DNA from: Symsagittifera roscoffensis
Lineage: Eukaryota; Xenacoelomorpha; Acoela; Convolutidae
Length of the DNA stretch: 60,000 nucleotides
Assembly (NCBI RefSeq): GCF_963678635.1
Contig: NC_087070.1
Coordinates: 11,754,539-11,814,538, forward strand
Reading direction: 5' to 3'
The notes under the pieces were generated by a model that saw nothing but the letters and a program-made list of their open reading frames with translations, ran no database searches and had not been told where the DNA came from. Each line of letters opens with the position of its first letter. The stretch's first letter is position 1. The translations under genes and the position numbers were made by a program. Positions 1-10,444 of the stretch are shown piece by piece.

Positions 1-694
1 TTAAATCAACTGCGTGAACTGAGTATGAATTCTTTGTGAAAAAACACAAAATCACCAAATCACCTCATGAACAAGCCCATTTTTTGGCTTGATACTTTTA
101 ATGTTGTTGCTAATTCCGAGCATTATAATTTACTACTTTCAACAAATAAAATGAGTAAGCAGTGAAGTTAAATCCGAACCTTGCAAGCTTCAACCCGATT
201 AACGAGCACCACTGTTCTATTTTATAGTGTTTTTTTTGCTATAGTGGCTAGATTCGTGATGTTAAGATGTTATTGAGAAGGATATATTATGTAAAATTAG
301 TAAAATTGTTTACCATGCAAATTTATTGCTAAAACATTTTTTCAAAAATGAAATAAAAAAAGTGGGACTTGAGTCGAGTATTAAATTTCAATTTTTCTGT
401 TTTCATTGCTTTTGACGAGTAATTATGGCTAATTTCAACAAATTACGCTGTATGGTATGTACAAAAATGCCAAGTTTTTTGCATATGACAAGTTTAGCGT
501 AATTTTTCAAAAATGAAATTCAAAGATGGGAGAACGAAAAAAAGACTATAAATCTTAATGAAGTATTTTTAGTTTTGATTCAGGCAATATTTGAAATGTC
601 CTAGAAGTTTTCTCATTGTTGAAAATAATTAATAGAGGCTTTGATTTTGTCTAATTTCATGCGAATAGAGCAAACGAGCAAGATTTTTCCAGTT

Positions 695-720
695 CCCTAA
701 CCCTAACCCTAACCCTACCC
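695..720. repeat. Short interstitial CCCTAA (telomere-type) array, copy 1
   Basis: Three full CCCTAA units and a partial fourth are followed by a C-rich tract of CCCACC type. CCCTAA is the complement of the TTAGGG telomere repeat of most animals. The array lies at the same place in both copies of the 2,378-bp unit, so it belongs to the unit and is not a healed chromosome end. Confidence 0.75.
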
Positions 721-3072
721 ACCCCCCACCCTACCCACCCCCCACCCCCCGACTCTTTTCCAGTTCCCCCTTTAGAATTTTCTGAAATTCAGAATATGAA
801 AGATTATTTAAATAGACTTTTTATTTTAGAACTGCGTTAAAACGTGTCAACATGAACAGGTGAACAACTTTGTACACCATTTTTAACATGGAAAATGTCG
901 TGAGAACAATTTTTGAACAGTTTTAGTTTGTAATTTTTCGAGGGGGGTGGGAAACTGGAAAAGAGCCTCCCCCCCACCTCACACAATCATCAGGTTTTTA
1001 TTGCACAGAGTGGTTTTACATGGTTCTTTATGAAACCTAGTTTGAGTGTCATGACCTGAGCGTTCTGAAGGTCAATTTTTGTAACAGTCGAGCGATGTGA
1101 ACAAAGACTTTACTCGTATTAAATCGCACGTGGGGAGAATAGGAAAAAGGCTGCGAGAAGTTTTTTAATTGGAAAATAAGCTTTTGTCTAAGCCGTGAAA
1201 ACGTATCGTTACTCCAGTAAATTTAGTTCGTAGAATTTTTTAGCTCCTCCATCAGAATAAGAGAAAAGTTTGAAGAAAAAAAAAATTGAAAAGTTAGTGT
1301 TTGTTTTGTCTTATGTTTTACTTGCTCTCAATTATGCTTAATATAAAATAGCTATTGATAGTACTTAAATTTTAGCTTTCGTTGAGTTTTCTCATTACCA
1401 CGGACCAAAAAAAACGTGATTTGAAAACCGAATAACTTTTTTAAAATTTAATTTCAAGTTCCTGCGCTAATTGTTCAGCGTTATACTTTTGTTTCTTTCA
1501 AGGATTTCTAACAAATTCAAGTGTTTTGGCACAACCCAGAGCAGTGTAAAAAAGGTGAGTTGAGATATTTTGTACTTGAAGATACTAATTTTACGATATG
1601 TGAAGGCTATAAATTAATTAGATGAAAAAAGTTACTTTGAGAAATTATCCGATGTAAATTACAGATTCCAACACATTTCAGGTACTATTCATTATTTTAT
1701 AGTTAAAACAATTTCAAAATGCCTCTTTCTGCTGTAAACTTAATGACCATGTAAATGAAATTTGCATCGGGCATATAGGAATCGGAAAAAATCGGAAAAG
1801 GAATTGGAAAAGAGCAGAAGTTTTTTTTATAATTTTTTATGACAATGCTATAAAAGTGTTTCAAAACGGAACTTTGAATTTAAGTGAAAGTGAAGGAGAG
1901 CCATTTGCTGATTTGCGAAAATTAACGCGTGATAGATATTGATCTAGGGAAGCGTAAAGCGTACGCGACAAAATATTCCCGCTCAAAGGTTGTTTTGTGC
2001 GAGATATTCAAAGCTAACAAACAGATGCTAGACACTAATGGAATCGCTTCATAAATTGTTTAGCGTATGGAGTGAAAAATTACAAAAAATCTATTAAATT
2101 TTTTTTTTCATTTTGGGAAAAAATCAATTTTTACAGTTTCTTAATTGAATGTTAATGCTACATAGCCTTAAGTTGAAAGTATAGTATAAAATCAGTATAG
2201 TCTCTTGTCAAAACCAGCTATATAGCGCAGCGTAAACAAAGTGCGTTCCGGGGAGTTCGGCGTGGATTCATTCTCCTCTATGTCGTTTCATTTCAAAATC
2301 AAATTTGAGCCGAACCTGATAGAACATAAAATGCTACTATTTTAATCGGTACAAAATTGGTTTGCAATTGAGTTTCTGTTAAATCAACTGCGTGAACTGA
2401 GTATGAATTCTTTGTGAAAAAACACAAAATCACCAAATCACCTCATGAACAAGCCCATTTTTTGGCTTGATACTTTTAATGTTGTTGCTAATTCCGAGCA
2501 TTATAATTTACTACTTTCAACAAATAAAATGAGTAAGCAGTGAAGTTAAATCCGAACCTTGCAAGCTTCAACCCGATTAACGAGCACTACTGTTCTATTT
2601 TATAGTGTTTTTTTTGCTATAGTGGCTAGATTCGTGATGTTAAGATGTTATTGAGAAGGATATATTATGTAAAATTAGTAAAATTGTTTACCATGCAAAT
2701 TTATTGCTAAAACATTTTTTCAAAAATGAAATAAAAAAATGGGACTTGAGTCGAGTATTAAATTTCAAGTTTTCTGTTTTCATTGCTTTTGACGAGTAAT
2801 TATGGCTGATTTCAACAAATTACGCTGTATGGTATGTACAAAAATGCCAAGTTTTTTTGCATATGACAACTTTAGCGTAATTTTTCAAAAATGAAATTCA
2901 AAGATGGGAGAACGAAAAAATGACTATAAATCTTAATTAAGTACATTTAGTTTTGATTCAGGCAATATTTGAAATGTCCTAGAAGTTTTCTCATTGTTGA
3001 AAATAATTAATAGAGGCTTTGATTTTGTCTAATTTCATGCGAATAGAGCAAACGAGCAAGATTTTTCCAGTT

Positions 3073-3104
3073 CCCTAACCCTAACCCTAACCCTAACCCT
3101 ACCC
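3073..3104. repeat. Short interstitial CCCTAA array, copy 2
   Basis: This is the counterpart of the array at 695-720 in the second tandem copy. It has one more CCCTAA unit (four full units), as slippage would produce, and the same C-rich run follows. Confidence 0.75.
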
Positions 3105-4171
3105 ACCCCCCACCCTACCCACCCCCACCCCCCGACTCTTTTCCAGTTCCCCCCTTTAGAATTTTCTGAAATTCAGAATATGAAAGATTATTTAAATAGA
3201 CTTTTTATTTTAGAACTGCGTTAAAACGTGTCAGCATGAACAGGTGAACAAATTTGTACACCATTTTTAACATGCAAAATGTCGTGAGAACAATTTTTTG
3301 AACAGTTTCATTTTGTAATTTTTCGAGGGGGGTGGGAAACTGGAAAAGAGCCCCCCCACCTCACACGATCTTCAGGTTTTATTGCACAGAGTGGTTTTAC
3401 AAGGTTAATTAAGAAACCTAAGGTGAGTGTCATGACCTGAGCGTTCTGAAGGTCAATTTTTGTAACAGTCGAGCGATGTGAACAAAAACTTTAACCGTAT
3501 TAAGTCGCACGTGGGGAGAATAGAAAAAAAGGCTGCGAGAAGTTTTTTAATTGGAAAATAACCTTAGTCTAAGCCGTGAAAACGTATTGTTACTCCAGTA
3601 AATTTAGTTCGTAGATTTTTTTAGTGCCTTTATCAGAATAAGAGAAAAATTTGAAAAAAAAAATTGAAAAGTTATAGTGTTTGTTTTGTCTTATGTTTTA
3701 CTTGCTCTCGATTATGCTTAATATAAAATAGCTATTGATAGTACCTAAAATTTAGGCTTTCGATGAGTTTTCTCTTTACCACGGACCAAAAAAAACGTGA
3801 TTTGAAAACCGAATAACTTTTTTATTATTTAATTTCAAGTTCCTGCGCTAATTGTTCAGCGCTATACTTTTGTTCCTTTCAAGGATTCTAACAAATTCAA
3901 GTGTTTTGGCACAACCCAGAGCAGTGTAAAAAAGGTCAGTTGAGATATTTTGTACTTGAAGATACTAATTTTACGATATGTGAAGGCTATATTTTAATTT
4001 GATGAAAAAAGTTACTTTGAGAAATTATCCGATGTAAATTACAGATTCCAACAAAATTCAGGTACTATTCATTATTTTATAGTTAAAACATTTTCAAAAT
4101 GGCTTCTTTTTGCTCTAAACTTAATGACCATGTAAATAAAATTTGCATCGGGCATATAGGAATCGGAAAAA

Positions 4172-4874
4172 GTCCTGAAATTTTCGATTTTTTTAAAATT
4201 TTAAAAGCTTTTGTACAAATTCCAAGCAGTAAAAAAGTTGTCAAGTACTTGAAACTAGAAACAATACCTTAAGAATTGATAATATCAAAAGTGTTACTTT
4301 TATTTCATTTGAAAAAACGCAGAAACCAATAGTTGAAAACACTCTGGATAAAAATCCTTGAAAGACTTTTGGAGGTTCGTATTTATGATTTTGCGGGCTG
4401 TGTTGGATTTTCTGATACCGCGTGTAAGTGTAACTTTGAGGTCAATTTCAAGGTCATACTTACTTAGCACCGGTCTTGAATCTCCGATCATGCAGATTGG
4501 TGGCCCAGGGAGGGGATATTTGACCTCTGCCCGCCCGCTTCCTCTTGGAGCAACCCCTAAAACGGGTGAGCTTATGCACGAAACAAGTCTCTCTAGAAAC
4601 TGAAAATTTTCATTGAGTCAATAAGACACAATTAAGAATTTTTTGGTGCATTGGCGTCACTTTTAACGGTGGAACTTGAGACAATACATCTAAAATGATT
4701 TGTTCCCAGTAAAATTTTTGCAGTGTTAGCTTTGGAAATCTTATGCACTAAAATATTTCGAATTTTGAAAATATTTGTTTCCGATGTAAGATTTTGCATC
4801 TTAAAGGCATTGAAGTGAATTGTAATATTAATCTTTTCACAGCACATATCATATCTTATCACTCCTTTTTGCAG
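4172..4874. other. Non-coding stretch before the Cep57-like exon
   Basis: This is AT-rich sequence with one GC-rich island at about 4496-4565. The island is preceded by AG and followed by GTGAGC, so it looks like an exon. The frame open through it would enter the next exon (4875) in the wrong phase, so I do not include it in the gene. Nothing else is recognisable. Confidence 0.4.
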
Positions 4875-7024
4875 GACTGCAACGTGAACAGTCTGGAGAC
4901 GAAGTTGTCCTCGATGCAGCACCTGCTCAATCAAGTGGAGGTGGAAAAGTCCAAGGCCAACCACCTGTTCGCGACAGTCGACAGCCACCTCAAAATGATC
5001 GCCAGGCTAGACTTATTTTACACATATTGCCTTTTTTCGAAAACTCTTTTTGTTTCCTTCCGCTCACCTGCGAATATTTATAAACAATTTTTTTTCTGTT
5101 CACGTTGTCCGGTTACTACAAAAATTAGGTCATGACAAACATATTTTGTCTTCATGCTTAACCATGAAAAGGTCCCTCGTTACACCATTACTTATGCGAG
5201 GTGGTGAGAAATATAAAAAGAGTCCTATTAAACAATTCTCCATTTTGTTTGCAATATTCACTCTCATTTTCTCAGGTTTGAACGAATTTTTTTTTTGTAA
5301 AAAAAAAAGAAACGAGCGGCTCTACTTGTTACGTGTCTTTCGGAATCACTACATTCACTACATTGTTCTCTTAAAATTTGGCAGAGTTTTAGATGCACGC
5401 AAATCTTCGGCTTAACATAGTGAACTTTGTATTTACAAAGCTTTGATGTCCCAAGCGATTCATCAACCCGATATAAATGGTAAAAACTCACAAGTTTTTA
5501 CCATTTACCGACTTTTCCAGCGTTTTTTCGGGTCAAATCATGTCGCATTTTTAAAATTGATTTTCCAAAAGTATTGATGATAAATTAGTGAATAATTTTT
5601 AACAGAAGGACCACCGGAGCTGGAAACCTTGGCGTGTCTCCGGGTGTCTCCACCGGCAATGGGTTTGCAGGCAACCCTGGCACCTCTGGAGCCCCCTTCA
5701 TCCGAAGCATGTCCAGACACTCCTCACACCATCAGAACAACCAACCAGCAAATGGCCAAGAGAGGATGAGTAAGATGTTTCAATTGCTAATTGCGACGGA
5801 GCATTTTCCTTTCCTTAATAATTACAATATATAATTTCAAAGCTAAAAATATATGAAACATTCAAAAATATAATACAGCAAACTTACGAGCTTTCCAGGA
5901 AAGTAGTTTAAAAAATTGAACCAAAAATTTTTGAAGAAATAGATCTCGGTATATCATCTTCAGAAGAATTTGATTTGGTGACAAGAAATTTTGATGAAAA
6001 AAACTGAGCCATTAGAAAGGAAAAAATTTGGTCGTGGATCAAACAAGATCAGAACAACTCCAACTTTTTTTAGACTCATAATGTTTATTCTATACTATCA
6101 AAAATTAGTTTTTTTTTGCTGTTCAATCAAATAGTTTTTATTTCAGACGACAACGTCATACAGCCTTTGCCCCAACCCCAAATGAACAATGGAAGACGCC
6201 CGAATAACGCGCCAGAAATGGCATGCGCGTACGCTTTCACGGACCGAGGACAAGTGAACGAAACTTTCTGTGTCGAGAAAAACAGCTCCAATACTGCAGC
6301 TAAATATGCTTCCACAAACAGCTGTCCGATTTCTTCGCAACAATCGGAAATGAGTGCATATCCGTCGCGATCCAAAGCGAATAATAAAGAAAAACTAACC
6401 TTAGCTTCTCTTGACCAAACATCGCCGAGAACCTTATTTCAAATGTTACTTACACTCGAAGACGAATACGACACCTTAGAGCGTGAACGACTCGACTGCC
6501 TCGCGCTACGCGAAAGCGCCGCGACGTCTCGGCAAGTCACGAGAAAACTAGACGACCGACAACGCGAATTAAGACGCCAATTGGATCGGAAAGCAATTCA
6601 AGTCGACCGAATTTTGAAAGTCCTCGAGCCGAAGTTACAAACACAGGCCGCTAAAGGGCTGGGAACTAACGACTTAAAAGCGCGCAACATGCAACAATTG
6701 AAATTGAATTTAGCGAAAAGTTCGAATAAGGCAATTCAAAATGAGCATGACGATATGCAAGATGGCCACTCGACCGGAGAGAGCGCAGCTGGAGGCGTGA
6801 AATCAGGAGTAGAAGGTCAAGGCGATACTTTTCGAGAAGGATTTTCACCTATGAGGAGAACAAATTCGGAGAAAGCGGGTTTGGACGGCAGAAAATGGGT
6901 GAAAAGACGAACATATCACAGACGGAGTGGCGAGAAATTCAATTATGAGAGATATCATAACGTGAAACTTTTGCGAGAAATGAAAGATTTCAATCGCTTT
7001 CTGAAAGCAACGGGAACTTTTTAG
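4875..7024 (+). CDS. CEP57: Cep57-like centrosomal coiled-coil protein, 3' exons
   Basis: Three exons join in a consistent frame: 4875-5005, 5606-5769 and 6147-7024 (stop TAG). Intron 2 (5770-6146) is GT-AG. Intron 1 (5006-5605) keeps phase only if it starts with GC. Exon 1 encodes a heptad-rich coiled coil (SLETKLSSMQHLL) of the kind in the Cep57 centrosome-localisation region. Exon 2 is Gly/Ser/Asn-rich and low in complexity. Exon 3 has a charged coiled coil (LFQMLLTLEDEYDTLE, then RRQLDRKAIQVDRILKVLE) and a basic C-terminus ending VKLLREMKDFNRFL. These two blocks, in this order, match the microtubule-binding C-terminal half of Cep57/Cep57L1, which act at centrosomes and microtubules. No start codon is visible, and 5' exons should lie upstream. 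The family call rests on remembered pattern similarity; Cep57 versus Cep57L1 is not resolved. Confidence 0.6.
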
Positions 7025-8156
7025 AATACATAGTTAAACACACAAGAAACATTGTTTTAAAAATTTTCTGAAGTAGCAAAACCTCTTCGGGCTGAAGATC
7101 AAGTTGAAGAAGATTCAGTTGTCGCTTCGTAGCAAGCGATCATATCTTAAGCATTGGTTGAGTTGCGTTTAAAAATTGAAATAGAAGAAAACTAAACAAA
7201 ATTGTTGTTAATTGAGTGTCTAACTACAAATGACTAACGTTAAAATAGATAGAGTCGGACAGCTCTCTAAGCTTTTGGTACGAAGCTTGGTTCGGATTTC
7301 TAGCTTTTAACAAATTTATCGGACCACGTAAGAACTTCTGAAAAAATTCTGACCTTTAAGTTCAAACTGAATCAAAACAATTCTTTGCAATTTTGTGTTT
7401 GCCTTTTTGTCGGCATTTTATGTATTTTTTTGTCATGACAAATTACATGACAAATCGTTGTTGAATGAAAAAGTTTTTTCAATTGTGCTCTTGACATCAG
7501 GGAAAAAGGAAACTCGCGCAATCACTTTGCATTGCTCCTTTGTCAGTTCAAATGCAGTTTTGAAAATTCGATTGCAGTTTCAACGGCATTTCACAGTCTT
7601 AAGGTCAGAGTTATTTCAAAAATTTTCTACGTTGTCCGATAAATTTGTTAGAAGCTATAAACGTAAAAGAAGGTAACCTGAGTTCAACTGATGTTCACTG
7701 AAACGTTAGCGAAGATCAGAATAGTTGTCCAACGGTCGTAGCTTTTAGCAGATACCAGTTTTAAGTAACAAGGATAGCCGGTAGTTGTGCATTTAGTACA
7801 GAATGCTACCACCACATTCACAAAAAACTACTAAAACAAGTTTTCTTCTTCATATTTTTGTCGTTTCGTAAGCGTTGTGTGATGAAAAACTAACCAAACA
7901 AACGCGTTGAATTAAGCAAATTAAGCGTAATCAACTACCGTTGTCTTCAAAAAAATAAAAACAAACAAAAACATGAAAAACATTTCATTGTTTTTTCTAA
8001 GTTTGTACATTTTTTAAAGAAAACTAATAGCCAAGGAAGTGCATGAAACTTCCAAAACTAGTTTGCTTTAATAAAAACAATTTTTATTGGGCTAAAATAC
8101 CAATTTTTACACAACGAGAGTTACTTACCGGACCGCTTTACTCTCTCGAAACTATA
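7025..8156. other. AT-rich intergenic region
   Basis: This region runs from the stop of the Cep57-like gene to the left end of the fold-back element. I find no convincing exon, RNA gene or repeat structure. Short open frames such as 7395-7676 are low in complexity and have no recognisable product. Confidence 0.5.
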
Positions 8157-8881
8157 CAGTGCTATTTTAAATTAACCGGAAAAAACGCGTTAAACTTGAA
8201 ATTTAAAACGCGTTTTTCTCAAATTGGGTTGAGTTTAGGTGAAACTTCACGAAGACAAAAGCTTAGAATTTTAGCAGAATTATTATGGTGTTTTTTGTTT
8301 CGCAAAAATCAGACCCAAAGTTTTACCCCAAAAATGGGTCATTTTGGCTTTTCTTAGTTAATCAAAAGTTACGCCAAAACTACCCAGTCGATCACAGACA
8401 TAATTATATCAAAGTGAGCCTTTTACGTTTACCAATAAACTTGAAAAATATATTTTCTCCAAAACATTGTATAAATTAATTTATTTTTGTTTGATAAACA
8501 AAAAGGTCGTTTTTTCTTAATAAAATACCAACTTTTTATTTAAAAACAATTTTTAAACGTTTTCCAAATTTTTTTGGAGAATATTCCCTTCTTAAAGTTT
8601 GTTGGGCTACGTAAGAGGCTGACTTTTATATAATTATGACTGTGATCTACTGGGTATTTTTGGCGTAATTTTTTATTAACTAAGAAAAGCCAAAATTACC
8701 CATTTTTGGGGTAAAATTTTGGGCCCGAATTTTGCAAAACAAATTACACCATTTTAATTCGGCTTAAATTTTCAGCAAGTTTTGTCTTCATGAGTTTTCA
8801 CCTAAACTCAACCCAGTTTGAGAAAAATGCGTTTTAAATTTCAAGCTTAACGCGTTGTCCGGTTAATTTAAATCAGCACTG
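8157..8881. mobile_element. Fold-back non-autonomous element with TA-flanked CAGTGCT termini
   Basis: The left arm (8157-about 8410) and right arm (about 8628-8881) are long imperfect inverted repeats of about 250 bp. The inner part continues the inversion, so almost the whole element folds on itself. The outer ends read CAGTGCT and AGCACTG, and each is flanked by TA. TA targets and CAGT-type ends are typical of Tc1/mariner elements, so this looks like a non-autonomous relative mobilised in trans. No transposase is encoded. A related, rearranged copy lies at 11006-11840. Confidence 0.75.
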
Positions 8882-10444
8882 TACAAACTATACAACTATT
8901 TATTTAAATACGGTTCGAATCACTACTAAAAGATTTTCATGTGATGTACTACTCTATCCATTTGTATAATTTCTTGTGGTTCCTGACTTTGCGTGAAAAA
9001 AAAACTACAACACCCGAAGAAAAATATACCACACCCGTGCAAAAAAGAATCATTCCATTAAGTGGTGTGATGAAATTGTCGAAATCCGTTATTTTTTTCT
9101 TGAACATTATATTCTTTAACTTATAACTGGCAGTATGCAGACAAAATCAAATTACTTACATATTTCAACTTATTTGGTTCAAAAAATTTCCGAAAGAATA
9201 ATAGAAGCTTTGTAGAGTTTTAAGAAAAAAAAATTGGAAGAACCAATTGATACCCCTAGCAACAAACTTTAACACCTGACCTTCAATTTAATTGAATAGG
9301 CCAGCGTTTTTGCAAAAACGTTCCGAGTACTAATCATTTCAACCTATTAGCGTTCCCCATTCTTCTTATTTTAAAGGAAGTCAGAATGCGCTATGAACGC
9401 TAACAAGGAAAACGTTATAGAAATCTTGAATTGGAACGTTTAGTAATGCTTAAAAGCTTTGAGCTAAGCTGATAGATAAAACTCTATAAATTTTGTGAAA
9501 ATGATCAAAAGCTTAAAGGTAATATCTCCATACTCCATAAACGATCGCATTGATTCAATTTCAAAACCTTAATCACCTCTTTATGGTAATAACGTAATAA
9601 TTTTAAAATTTCATTGATTGAATAGGTGAATTTTGCAAAGCACTGAAAACAACTTAAAATATAAAAAAGTTTCAGAATAGCCTGCTTGAAAAAGTAGAGC
9701 TTTCCGCAAATAGACTCAAATTATCAAAACGACAAGAATAATTCTTACGGTTCTTCGCTTGAGTAATTAAAAGAAAGAAAAAACACGAACAATTTCGCAA
9801 ACCAATTCTATCTTTCAACGTCAGCATGAAATAAATCAATTTTTTCTTCCAATCGCTTTCGGTTACCAAAACATTTCGTCGGTAGCATGCTTCGTTCATA
9901 AATGAAAGACATCATCTGAAAAAAGGCGCAATATTGAGTAGGCCATCGAAGATAAAGATCTTTTGTTTTTTAGTACCCTTTCCAAAAAATTTTCCGATAG
10001 ATCTTTTTAGAAAACTCCACAATTGTTTTTCAGTTGCAGCGCATTGCCGCCTTTGAGCGGCTTTTTTTAAATCAGAAATCCCTTAGAATTCTTCTTACAA
10101 TGATATATATTTCTAATTTGAGTACGAAACAATTGAAGTTGCCTTAGGGGACTGCTTTTGCATGCAGTTTGATCATCCATATGAACAAAACAGTTGTTCA
10201 CAACTTTGATTGCGGACAAGACTAAATATGACAAATGTTGTAGAAAAACTCGTTGTCAGAAACTTATGATAGCTTAAAACTATATGTGATCAATTAGTCT
10301 TATATCTAAGTTGGTATCACAAATACGTTGCTTAACAGTGTCATTTATCAAACGTAAATTATACATTCTCAAGCTAACATTCATCAGAAATCTATTGAAT
10401 TCAATCCGATGCTGATTTTTTTTTCAGTTTGTTAAATTTGAGTT
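8882..10444. other. AT-rich intergenic region before the profilin-4-like gene
   Basis: No supported gene. Small open frames (8941-9126 on +, 9672-9899 on -) are low in complexity and unrecognised. The promoter of the downstream gene presumably lies in the right part, but I could not pick out a clear core element. Confidence 0.45.

Larger units (their letters stand above)
1..4171. repeat. Tandem repeat of a 2,378-bp unit (one full copy, one partial)
   Basis: The sequence starting at position 1 begins again at 2379 and stays closely similar, with scattered substitutions and small indels, until about 4171. There the second copy diverges from the first, whose matching point is about 1790. Copy 1 is therefore 1-2378 and copy 2 is 2379-4171; the repeat may also extend left of the window. 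Each copy carries a short CCCTAA array followed by a C-rich run (CCCACCCCCC). I see no coding frame or terminal inverted repeats in the unit. It could be a satellite or a piece of an unrecognised non-autonomous element, lying upstream of or inside the Cep57-like gene. Confidence 0.9.

Noticed and set aside
4496-4565. GC-rich block with AG/GT borders as an additional Cep57-like exon
   Set aside because: The open frame joins the next exon in the wrong phase, and the phase that would fit contains a stop codon.
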